DNA from: Xanthoparmelia taractica
Lineage: Eukaryota; Ascomycota; Lecanoromycetes; Lecanorales; Parmeliaceae
Direction: 5' to 3'
Assembly: GCA_033085395.1 (NCBI GenBank)
Contig: JANQBS010000034.1
Coordinates: 62,001-126,000, forward strand
DNA: 64,000 bases
Part shown: in pieces, positions 32,730 to 43,387 of the stretch
Numbering within the stretch: position 1 is the first letter of the stretch
Layout: each line of letters begins with the position of its first letter
The notes under the pieces: generated by a model
What the model saw: the letters and a program-made list of their open reading frames with translations, nothing else
Database searches by the model: none
Told to the model about the DNA's origin: nothing
Program-made: the position numbers and the translations under genes

Positions 32730-34040
32730 CATACCAAATACGCGATATGCATGTATCCTTTCTTGAATCGCTTCCATGGCAGCCTTGATATGCAGTATTT
32801 AAGGTGCACTGGGATACTGAGCGTGCAAGTCCGTTGTCGCACTGGCTACCAGATTAAGGTAAAGGTACTTTAAATATAGGATTGTAGCAGTTGGCGCACG
32901 TTACTTTATTGATGGAGCAGACTTTCGGCTGATGTGCATCTTACTCCCCTCTTGGATGTATAAGGAAGCAGGAGGATTGACATCCTTGCTTCTGCTGGCT
33001 GTCTTGAATTAAAGGCGATCTTCGCTACATCTCTCTTGCATCTCCGTGCACAGAGTACCTTTTCAACAACTGAAAATCAAAACGCTTTTGCGCCGCAGTC
33101 AAGGAGCCGCATTCGACCCGATTTTTTTGTAGTCTGATGGCGGGAAATCTTGCTTGTGCGGCCAGGGCATGCAAGGTGGTGGGGCTGTCTGACATGCAGT
33201 AGCGGGGTCTGTTTGCCCCAGGGCTGGGATCATCTCCATGGATCAACAGACAACGTCGCCTCTTTTGTTTTCGACGCCGCAGCATCTTGTCTGTAGTGCA
33301 CATCTTGGTCACATTTTCCCTCAACTTGTGTATTTCCTAGGACAATCACCTAAAGGAGCTTTACCTGGCTCAAGCCACTTAGGTTACACGAAGACCATTT
33401 GAGATGAACGTAAATGTTATAGTCGTTGCTCGAGATTCAGGGGTAGTATTCGTTCAGATGGAGACTTGTTGTTATTATTGCCTCTCTATGCTTCGGCCCC
33501 TTGCGTCACTGTCATCGATAATATCATTCTGGCGGTTGCTTGTATTAATAATCACTACAGTCTTCAACCCACTGAATGATGCTTGTTGGTGTCGCTCTGC
33601 GTATCTTTTATTAATTACTGTCTTCCATAAAATCATTTGATGTCAAGATTATATATCTCGGGCCGGTATAAACCTGGCGGAAGGGGGAGCGTAAGAAGAC
33701 GTATGCTCAATGTGAAACGAGTGTCCGCATGATTGCGGCGCAGCAACAGTATTTGGGTATAGGAAGATCCCCGATAGAAAGAGCGTAATAGGGACTTTCC
33801 TGGCGCAGATGCATCTCTGCGTCCAGTGCCAGAGGCCTCGAGCCTCGCGTTCAAGTCATCGTAGACAGTCGCCATTCCAGCCTTGCAAGCTACGAAGAAT
33901 TTACCTGCCTTCCTAACTCATCTATCTAGTATAAGTGCTTCCAAGTTGCAGCCATCTTGTGCTCAGCCCGCAAGCGACTTTGCACCAGATAAACTCTCAC
34001 TACGTTTCTCTATGCATTATAAGTCCTTTCCACACCAATA
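32730..34040. other. Intergenic stretch; no gene that I can support
   Basis: Several 60-100-codon frames on both strands have no recognisable domain. The frame at 33633-33875 (minus, MATVYDDLNARLEASG) has a natural-looking start but dissolves into Leu/Arg-rich sequence and ends after 80 residues. Confidence 0.4.
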
Positions 34041-34310
34041 ATGGCCCGCTCAGGATGTCTGCTCGACTTGCTCAGATTTGGCCTCCTTACAGATATCGAA
34101 CAACAAAAGTCGATCTTCTATCTCGCGTTTGTAGCCATGGTCACTTTTACTCTTTGGTTCAAGTTACAGAGGATTGCTCCAGCTATTGGACTGGGGATGC
34201 AGGTGACGAATATCAGTATCGCTGGTCAGTGTGTCTTCCCATTGCTGATGGCTACGTACAGGATGCAGCAGAAGGCTGATAGCAGGATAACAGAGACTCT
34301 CTGGCATTAG
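34041..34310 (+). CDS. Short hydrophobic ORF, possibly a truncated membrane protein
   Basis: ATG at 34041, 89 residues. After MARSGCLLDLLRFG it has two hydrophobic stretches, SIFYLAFVAMVTFTLWF (about 24-40) and a second one, GMQVTNISIAGQCVFPLLM (about 52-70), with polar ends. The arrangement looks like two transmembrane helices taken from a longer protein. No family could be named, and no continuation is found downstream. It may be a relic. Confidence 0.3.
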   Translation: MARSGCLLDLLRFGLLTDIEQQKSIFYLAFVAMVTFTLWFKLQRIAPAIGLGMQVTNISIAGQCVFPLLMATYRMQQKADSRITETLWH

Positions 34311-37300
34311 CGCGTCTGACTATGTATTCTCTGGATTTTGTTGATGGACGGAGAGGGGGGAGGGTCATCGCCATCACTGACTAGGCTCGAGCAAGGCTGC
34401 GAGGGACTAGTTTCAAGGGTGGACTACTGTACTATAATCACAAAGGAAGCCGAGTGATACCGTCTGTATCTGCGCTGCTGCACAGTAGCTTCGTATTGCT
34501 GGGAAGCAAATCCTGATGAAAGTTTTTGGAAGGCATGATTTTCATTGTCGAGCTTCATGGGAATGAGCATCCGAACCTACCTTACTTAGTGTCTAAAACG
34601 AGAGTGATAAAGTCCATAAGCCTGCAGCGCGTGGCAACAAAAAAAGACGCACATGAATCTCAATACCACGCGGTCATTGTGCCGCATGCAGGTGTCACAA
34701 GTATGCAAGATGTCAACCGGCCCGGGCGTACCGGTATGCAAGGCTCGCTGCACGACCTGCTCACTGCATACCCTGATCTGCCGCCTAGCTCAATTAAACT
34801 GCACGCATAATGGTTGCAGCAGCCCTCCGTCAATCTACCCTACGCAGTAGTAAGGCGCAGTGTTTTAAGCAGTCATCCTTGCAGCCAATCATAACGCCTA
34901 ACTGGTTTAGTGTAATTCCCTCGTCCTCGCAGCCTCAGTTTCTTCTCGGCTTCATTCAAATCAACAATTATCGTAGTGAGACTGATAAATACCTCAGAGC
35001 AATCGTCGCCAGTATCTTAGGCCTCTATCATCGAGTCCTCGCAGCGTCGAGTCCAGACTTTATCTGGACAGAAACCCCAACCGTTGGCCTGGCGTTAGCA
35101 TTCCAAGAGGCCCTTTTGTTCCCACTAGCCGACTCATCTTCGCATCTGCTTACACCGTCTCTCACAGGGTCGTTGAAATGTGTGTTGGTGTCATCTGCAG
35201 CTCGTTGCCCCATCTGCCGTCTGTGTTCCAACGGCATAGCCTCCATTTCTCGCACGTGTCCTCCATGATATACCGAATACTCCACAGCTACAAGCCCAGG
35301 TCCAAGAGAAGCTCCGATTTGCCATTTAACGAATTCGACCGCGTCGGCTCCTCCTCGTCGCCTCAAAAAATGCAAGTAGGAACACAGGTTTTAGGTTCAA
35401 TACAAGGGTATGTTGAAAAGAAAGAAAGAAAAAACACCCACCGATCCTCTATATCTCGAGAGTAGGAGCCTTCGCTAGCTCCGCATCAGAAATGGCAAGT
35501 TCCTGCAGTCGGATAAGTTTCCACGAACGTGCCCCTGAGCGAAATTTTGGAAGAGTAAAGCCCAAGGTCCTGATGTTAGGTGAGATTGAAAGTCACAGCG
35601 GAACAGCTATCAGTTGAGGAAGCAATCGCAAACGAAAAACAAGAGGATATTACTTATACGTGTCCTTCCACTTTCGATACATGTACACGTTCCCGCGTCC
35701 GCCATAACGAAAACAAATGTGGCTGTTTCAACTTGGTTCTAAGTTCGGCTTGTTTGCTTGCCTACTAATTTGCTTACTCATATCTAACGCAATCAGGTAG
35801 ATGCAAATACGCGAATCTACACAATCATTGAGGTATAAAGCTCATACCAAGTGTCCTACAGAAAAAAGGTCGAACAGCCCTTCGTGAACACCTCGGTCCC
35901 GCTTCAATATATCTTATTCATTTCACCTCTGCATTCTCGGCTCATCTTACTAACTAGTTATATGCATTCATCCATCCTTCGACTTGTCTTCAAAAAAAAG
36001 ATTCTGAATGCAGCAAGAGACGCCTATCGACGCCGCAAACGATGACAATCGTTTGTCCTTGACTATACCTTGTTAAGATTACTCCGCTTCCGTGCAGTGC
36101 AGCATATGATGGAGTAACATCTTCCCAAGACCGGGAAGATTGATATTAGCTTCAGGGCCAAAAGGCCGGCGGTATGCGTCTCAAAATCCGAAGACGAGCA
36201 CCATACCACTCGGGATGAATTTTAGCGGCATATTGTACGGACAGGTGGGAGATCAGGTCGGTATATGTGTTACATCCATCCAGGCCACAGTGTCTGAATC
36301 AATTCATGCTATCGCAACTTCTCAGCCAGTCAATGTGAACACGATGCCATTCTTCCGGTAAGCCGAGAGAATAATTCTGATAAGACTTACCTTGTCTGAC
36401 CGTACTGGAAAAGCAGCTGCTGGCTCGCAAATCCAAGGTAAGTAAAGAAGTAAGTTAGCAGTCCCATTTTTATCTTTCCCATGTCCTTCCGGACAGCCAT
36501 CTGCGGACATGAATAGCTACTGTTGCAAAGATCGAGGGGATTCACTCAAGGTCCATCTCGTAGGATATCAAGCCGGAGGGGCTGGGCGGACATGGACTCT
36601 GAGTCCTTATTTTCCTTTCAAGCATCAACGCCAATTCCTTTTTTTTTTTTTTTTTTTTAGCTGTATTCAGGGAACTTCGGACCGGATTGAATCCAGGCCA
36701 GGCTGCGTATCGTTGGAGGCGCTGAAGACGGTGCGGTATTGGTGCGCGGGCTATAGGAGGATAGGGAAGGGCACGGGATGCGGTGGATGCCTGCAAGCTG
36801 GGGCTGCAGCCACCGTGGACTGAGGGAGCATTGCGGTACACCGGCGGCTCGGCATCGAAAGCGAATGTTCTAGGGAGCCGATATCCAGTTGGGCTCCACG
36901 TCCCACCTTGGCATTTGGGTCCTCGGCAACTCCTCCTGAGGGCTGAAAGATTGTACAATGTTGTTCGCGGGTGAGAATTAGTAGGGTTTAGAGCTTCCTT
37001 GCTTTTCTTTCGACTCTACGAGGCTATTTTCATTGAGGGGAAGATCCGGGGTCTGGCCGGATTTTACCTCGCAGGCGAGGTAGGATGCGGGATGCATTGG
37101 CTTGAGGAGTTAGTGTTCTCATTCCTGAAGGCATACACACCGGGACCAAGCAGTACTGTAGATAGGTGATTGGGCCGTCCCAACGCTAAGGTCAGGAGTC
37201 AGTAGGCCCAGCTAGGTCGTTAGCAGGCCTAGATGGGCCCCTGGACGTGCCCCAGCGCTAGAAAGACTCCCTATACCTATGCGGCATATACCTGGAGTGT

Positions 37301-37701
37301 CCAACGAGATAGCTATATACAGGCGTGGGTGGGTGGGACAAACGAATGCGATTGCTCTGAAGGAGAAGAATTCGAATGAAGAGCCAACTGATGGTGTGAG
37401 ACCCATACATATAGTGCTCTCGAAGACACGTGTTCCCCGCATGTGCGCATGCATCTGGAACAGCGGCTAGGTCATGAGACACACTAACCCGTAGTCCCAC
37501 TATTCGAGAAGAGGGAGACCATAGAAACACCTTTTGAGAAGCATCCGAATGAGGCAGGGCTAGCTAACTGGCCATTACCGAAACCTGAAACAGCTTCGAA
37601 GATGCTCGCCTTGAAACGTACGAGCCCTGAGTCTACTTTCGCTCAGCGTTTCTGAGCAGAGCCGACCGCTGCGATACTCATCATTGTTTCGCACCAGTCC
37701 T
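34311..37701. other. Long gene-poor stretch
   Basis: I find no supported gene over 3.4 kb. A 152-codon frame at 34810-35268 (plus) lacks domain features and a clear start context. The stretch includes a 20-base T run at 36639-36658 and scattered short frames. It probably contains old, unrecognisable relics. Confidence 0.5.
36639..36658. repeat. Poly-T tract, 20 bases
   Basis: Uninterrupted T run on the plus strand (poly-A on minus). It could be a microsatellite or the tail of a retroposed sequence; no retroelement coding sequence flanks it. Confidence 0.8.
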
Positions 37702-39101
37702 TTAGTTCGAAGCAATCCCCCAGAGTCTGTGACTGTGACGGTGTAAAGACCACTTCGGTACCGATTGAGGCCAAAGAATCCCCGTCTCTAACGTATAGGC
37801 AAGCAATATCGCGTTCAGGTACAAACGAGCAATTTCGTTGTAGTCCTCAGAGGCTTCTCCCCAACGGCTGCCTGGGGCATGGTCAGGAACAAACATGTTT
37901 ACACAATCTGGACACTCCTTCGGCAAAAACTTGGATACGAGTGGTGAAAGAAGCGCTTCTAAAGACTACGGCAGAGAGCGAGTCCAATACCGAGAACGTT
38001 CAAAGAGTCCTTTAGACTGATACCGCGTGAGAGGCTTGTGTTTCTAAGTGTCAATAATGTCTCGTACTGCACGTCCAATGTTGGTTAATTGCAGGCCCAT
38101 CATCACTCGAATATGCGGCTGTTTGATAAGGTACTGCTGTACATGCTCGAATGTCTCTTTCCTGGCCAATACTAGCCTTTCTTTCTGCGATTCCTCGATG
38201 CGGTATTGGCGCAGTTCAACGATCGGAATTGTATTAATAGGGATATAGCGATATTTGGGAGGGATGCGGATCTCAATTTTAGGTAAGGTCGCGGATCTGT
38301 GGACCCCACTGACGCCCCAGCGAATAGACGGTCGGAATTGGAGGGGGCAAGTCGTTCTCCACATGGATTTGATACTTTCCCACGGTTGTGATCGCTATCT
38401 TGCATGGATCAATGCGGAAATTCAAGTCTGCCAGCACAAATGCGATGGTCCACACGAGAAATATCCGAATTAGATAGACCTCGGACTCAAGCTTGCCGGG
38501 AGACAATGCTATCCATGCAAGCATTGACTGAATTTCGCTGGTATCAATAGTCTCGCCAGCCCGAGTATCGTGGTGAGATGCAGTAGACACACCGGCATGT
38601 TGCTCATCGAATTTCTTGAGCAATGATTCTTTTAACCGACTAGTTTCTTCTTCCAGTTCAATAGCGTGTAAAAGAGCTTAAATCGCAGGACGCAAAGCGC
38701 CATCTTTTGTTAGCTTGACGTCATCCTGATCGTAATATACCAAATACTCAGGTACCATCTCGATGACGATTCTAGTCGTGGTGTCTTCGTCGAGGAAGCA
38801 AAGGAGTGCAATAGTAAACGCTCGCAGACAACATATACCAGGGTCCGACTCCAAGTTGGAGGACGCTTTTGGGAGGATGATGGACAGAAATCGTCCACCG
38901 GGCTGTCAGGCGGCTCCGTAAGAAAGGAAAATACGTGCGCCTTGCTACGTATGCCCGGAGATCGAAAGCGTTGACACTGAATAGATTTGCATTGCGAGAC
39001 GAAAGCACCATTTGTAAAGATTGAGCATTTAACCTCGCAGTCCACCACCCACGAACGCCGACGGCAAAATGTACGGCGGTCTCCATGCAGAAGAGTTGCA
39101 C
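37702..39101 (-). pseudogene. Broken gene of unknown family
   Basis: A coherent protein can be read on the minus strand through changing frames. A segment near 38870-38700 (ICCLRAFTIALLCFLDEDT, VIEMVPEYLVYYDQDD) meets an in-frame TAA before ALLHAIELEEETSRLKESLL. It then runs KKFDEQHAGVSTASHHD, a hydrophobic segment VYLIRIFLVWTIAFVLADL, and VGKYQIHVENDLPPPIPTVY. In another frame PKIEIRIPPKYRYIPINTIP and ELRQYRIEESQKERLVLARK follow to 38044. Further down, EASEDYNEIARLYLNAILLA (37702-37926) may be its last exon. No known domain. The stop and the frame changes suggest decay, though some may be unrecognised introns. Confidence 0.5.
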
Positions 39102-39807
39102 ACTAAGTTAGGTTAAGGGACCCGCATATGAGATTTGAAAACCAAGCTCCATTAGAATATAGATGGTGTGATAGGACGAAAGGAGATAAAGCAGAGAGAC
39201 CGTCCGAGTGAGCCTTGATTGATTTAAAAGGCATTCTGCCGCGACACGAGCAGAATTGTCAGATGTAGAAGCTTCAGACATTTGAACGAGAAAAAGGATT
39301 CCAGCTTTTTGGTTGTTTTAAGCATTAGCACTCGCTCATTGGGCCGATAATAAGAGCAGCGCCCCATCTTGCCTGCCTGCAGCATCTCGATGCTAGCTTG
39401 CAGCCTTGCGCCCTGTTGGCTTTGGTCCAAGGACTAAAGCCACCAGGCTATTCCGAAAAGGAGATACTTGAGAGTGATGAATAAGGTAAAAAGGAACGCC
39501 GCTTGTAACGTGGCACATGGGTACGACTTTACTATCGTTGTCAGGCTGTGAGGCTAGCTAGGAGAGCTAGAACAGGGTTAGGGATGCACAGCCGAATTCT
39601 CATCTCCGTCCGTACAGCTCTTTATATGCATATGCATCACCTCATTGCGGACCTCTGTACTTATCGCCGTGGGATCCTGAAATAAACTTTACTTGACACT
39701 GCGTATAAGGTAAGTCACTATAACGCACCTCAGCAGCCTCCGACAAGAAGTCCGAAATGACAGTATAACGTAACGTAATGTCAGATAAGATTCTAGGAAA
39801 TCCCAAT

Positions 39808-40905
39808 CTATCCTGACTTTTCCTTATGATCCAAGTACCATTTGACACCTCGTTGGATGCCCTCGTCAATGCTGACCGTAGGCCGATAACCAAGCAACGT
39901 CTTTGCCTTCTCCACGCTCATCGTCCGACTGATAGTGCTAAACCGAACAGCCTCCATCGTCATTATCGGCTGCTTCGATCCGCGCAGCCAAGCAATCCAC
40001 TCGCTGCAGAACGCCATGAACAAGCCTACCCAAGCAGGTATGACTACAATCTCCTCTTTCCTGACCGGATGCCCCGCCGCAGCCGCGACCTTCCTCGTAA
40101 AGTCCCAAAAAAGGACACGCTCGTCGTTAGTGACGTTGATGTTCTCGCCGTCTACCCGCTGATGGGCGGGCGGTGGTGGCTTGCCGTAGGCCTTGACAAG
40201 GGCTTGTGCGGCTAGGATATGCGCGTCCACAAGGTTGCCGATGTAGACAAAGTCGTAGACGTTTTTGCCGTTGCCCATTTGGAACCTCATTTTGCCCTCT
40301 TCTGCCCGCGGGATCATCTTACCCAGGCAGACGGTATCGGCTTCGCCAATAGCTGTACACGGACGCATGGACACTGTCAGCATGGAACCATTGCCCGCTT
40401 TACGGTTAGCGGATAAGATCTCTTCCTCCGCTGTGGCTTTGGTGAGGGTGTAAACGCGCTTCTGGACCGGTGGGCGGAGAATGGGTAGGGTTTCGTCGGC
40501 GTCGATCAAGTCTGTTACGTTGTCGTGGATGACGGATGATGTCGATGTGAAGACTAGTGCCTGCACGGTACCAAGCTTGGCTGCTGAGGACAGAATGTTG
40601 CGGGTGCCACCAACGTTGACCTTCTCAAAGAGCTCAGGGAGGATGACCATGGAGTCCGGGCAAGCGATATGGAAGATGGTACGGGGTCGAGCCTCCTGTA
40701 TGGCATTGTCGACGGCCTCGGATGAGGATATGTCGCATTTGTGATATGTGACCAAGGGAAAGCGGTTACGTGAGATGTCGATGTCTAAGACGTGGATTTG
40801 GCCACTTGGGTCGGCGTCGAGGAGATGTTGGACGAGATGGCGGCCAATAAACCCACAGCCACCTGTAATGAGAACTGGACTCAGACTAGGAAGAGTAGGT
40901 GGCAT
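39808..40905 (-). CDS. 3-beta-hydroxysteroid dehydrogenase/isomerase family (Erg26-like)
   Basis: Single intact exon. Start chosen at 40905 (MPPTLPSLSPVLITGGCGFI) because the Rossmann motif begins right after it; the frame is open to 41037. Product 365 residues, near the 350 usual for Erg26. NAD-binding GGCGFIGRH is at about 15-23, the second acidic residue is in VLDIDISRN, and the catalytic Tyr-x-x-x-Lys is in RVYTLTKATAEEE (about 160). A FVYIGNLVDAHILAAQ stretch (about 230) is also typical. Erg26 removes the C4 carboxyl and oxidises C3 of sterol intermediates on the ER. This could be Erg26 itself or a paralogue acting on other sterol-like or secondary metabolites. The neighbour is a divergently evolving DUF4188 gene on the same strand. 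Confidence 0.85.
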   Translation of the reverse strand: MPPTLPSLSPVLITGGCGFIGRHLVQHLLDADPSGQIHVLDIDISRNRFPLVTYHKCDISSSEAVDNAIQEARPRTIFHIACPDSMVILPELFEKVNVGGTRNILSSAAKLGTVQALVFTSTSSVIHDNVTDLIDADETLPILRPPVQKRVYTLTKATAEEEILSANRKAGNGSMLTVSMRPCTAIGEADTVCLGKMIPRAEEGKMRFQMGNGKNVYDFVYIGNLVDAHILAAQALVKAYGKPPPPAHQRVDGENINVTNDERVLFWDFTRKVAAAAGHPVRKEEIVVIPAWVGLFMAFCSEWIAWLRGSKQPIMTMEAVRFSTISRTMSVEKAKTLLGYRPTVSIDEGIQRGVKWYLDHKEKSG

Positions 40906-41232
40906 GGCGGAGGAGTGAGATAAGACTACAAGAGGAGCGCAGGATAGGTTACAGCTCGTGGCAAGTAGGTAGTAGAGTGAACCTGAGCTACTACTGCTCT
41001 GCAGAGAGCCAAAAGGTGTTGTGGAAAACGAAAGCAAGATCCATGCACATCAGGCGGACCTGGGAGACAAGGATGTAAATTGGTGCCTGGCGGCTGCTAG
41101 GTATCCTACATTAGGTACAGCCCGGATCCTCTAGGAGCTAGGGGCCTGTAGCGCTAGTTAGGGTTTAGGTCGGCGCAGTTCCTCTGACCGTTCCATCCAT
41201 ACCTTGTGCAGATCTTTTCATCCTTATCCCTC

Positions 41233-42237
41233 TTACTGCTCCCTACCCATTCGACCATACATCGTTGACGTTTTGGGGTTCCGCTTGAGTGTATCTCGAA
41301 GCTTGAAACCATCCGGTCCCTCTCCGGTCACGTACTTGGCGTTTCCTGTAGAGTTTCGCAGGGGTTACCAAAACACACACTTTCCAATGCTACAGCGTTT
41401 GATATTTTGACTCACCCAATCCAAGAGGTGGTATGTTGTCATAGATAGTCTCCCAGGAGCCTTTTGGCGAATGATAGGTCTCGTGCATGATTCCCATGTA
41501 GGGAAATTTCTTCGTAAGGTAGGCGTTCTGGCCTAGACGGTGGGCAGATGAAGTTGCGAATTCCTGGAGACCCTTGAGATCCTTCCAATATGAGATCCAA
41601 AAGGTGGTGATTCCTTCACCGTCCGAGATATCGAACAAGGTGGCGGTTCTCCCAATATCTGAATGGAAAGCAAGTTGATTAGGATAGAGTAAGGAATGCA
41701 AGCAAATATAGCGGTGAACATTGCGACTCACAACTCCATTTCATTCGATTTTTCTCCGCCTCAGCCCACATGTCTTTGAACGCCTTGTCGATTTCGGCAT
41801 TACCGGGAGCAAGTTTGCCCAGAGGGCTGTGGCATATCAGAGAAACACTCTCCATCTCGAACCCGCCTTCCCGGGGTATATAGAGTTACAAACTGGTTGA
41901 TGCGTGCCCCCAACAAGAACATAACGACCCCGTCCGAAGTCGCAGTGACGGCCGATCGATCCTCTGGCTCTGGCAATGTGGCCGACCATCGTCCGAATTT
42001 CACATTGGTGAAGGTGCCAGAGAAGATACGCTGGCAGTCAATGCACACCCTCGAAACGCGGTAAATAAGATAAAGAAGCGGGATCCAGGAGCTCAGGCGG
42101 GAGGGTAGATACGATTGGCTGAATAGCTGCAAACCGGCTCCAAACGCCAGCCATGTCGTGATGGAGAAATCGGTTACCTCGAGTAGACTGCCGTAGTCTT
42201 GTTTGAAATTCAAATAAAGGGCTCGAAGAGACACCAT
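41233..42237 (-). CDS. DUF4188 (monooxygenase-like) protein, 264 residues
   Basis: Four exons: 41894-42237, 41732-41826, 41416-41658 and 41233-41345. Introns are 67, 73 and 70 nt, and all phases agree. The splices rebuild family motifs: GVVMFLLGARIN then HPLGKLAPGN, and KNRMKWS then YIGRTATLFD. Later come ITTFWISYWKDLKGLQEFA, YMGIMHETYHSPKGSWETIY and DNIPPLGLG. It begins with a hydrophobic helix pair (about 20-60) and is therefore probably membrane-attached. The fold is that of small heme- or cofactor-free dimeric alpha/beta-barrel proteins; reactions are largely unknown, though relatives sit in nitrile and secondary-metabolite gene groups. Family call from motif order; function open. Confidence 0.85.
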
Positions 42238-43387
42238 GCTGAACTATGCTGCGAGATTGCTCTGAGTGCTGGACTGATCGAATTCAAAGAATGGGCGGGA
42301 CACCAGTGTAAGATACGCCGGCGTAAAGCTCAAATCGGCGATTACTACGGCGGACGAAGGCTGACACTCCGACATAATTATTTTTCCAACTTTTTTTCTC
42401 TCTTCCACTCCCAAAATTTTCTTTTATTACATCACACCTCGTTTGTTTATTTAAAAAACGAGGTCTTCGAAGTATCCTCTCCCCTAAACACACCCGAAGT
42501 ACCCCCCCGAAGTCTTCCTCGAAATTATAAAATACGGAAAATATGAAAATAAAATACGAAAATTTCCGTAGCGTCTTATAGGGCTGAAATTAAGTTTTAT
42601 CTTTTAGCTGAAGTCTGAGGGTTCGATGGTTCAATGGAAACGGAAAGCCTCGACTTATGTATTTGGCTTACGCAAATGCACGAGCTGAGCTGCAAGTGAT
42701 CGGTTTGGACGGCACGCAATTTTTCCCGAAATACTGTAGTAAGCGCCCCCGGCTATCACTGGCCCACTTATCTGCAGCAGGTGTGTGTGCTCAGCCAACT
42801 ACTGCTCGAAACTCTCCGATAAAGCGATAGGATTCGGAAAAGTTCGGTGCATGCACAGTGAATGGCTGTACATATGCAGGAGAAGTCACAAGTATGCCAC
42901 ATCGTTGCTCTTTAGGTCTACGCAAGATGCGCTCAGCTGACAAGTGATGACCTAAGCTTGAACATCATTTCCTGAGGTACATCAGCATTCGCCGACGCCA
43001 CCACGGCTACTGTTCCAGATTCGCCTTGATGGGGCTAACGACAAGTAAACCCTCCAATGCACGATATGGAGAGTTCTTCCTGGCACACGTTACGGTGAAG
43101 GTCTGACACCATCCCGTATTGTACGCATTCCCCAAAAATCAATGCGGACAAGTGAGTCTCGAAATCTTGGATTGATGTGGGCCCTGGCTCTTCTACCTTG
43201 ACATGTTGCCTGATGGCACAGCTCGTGGTGTCTGCACTGCCCATCGAAATATGGTAGAACCTTAGGAGCCGTGAACAAGCTCAGTAGACGTAAGCATGGC
43301 CTCTACGGAACACTATCAAATGAGACAAGCCCTTTCTGCGTCAAGTCTTTTGACTCCAGCAATCCTAAGGTCTCTTCCATCGCAAGT
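42238..43387. other. AT-rich intergenic stretch
   Basis: Around 42370-42610 the sequence is notably AT-rich with runs like AAAATACGGAAAATATG and imperfect inverted repeats (CGAGGTCTTCG against CGAAGTCTTCCTCG). It may be transposon debris or a promoter region; I see no gene. Confidence 0.4.

Noticed and set aside
42370..42620. AT-rich block as a second transposon
   Set aside because: Inverted repeats are short and imperfect, and no target-site duplication was found.
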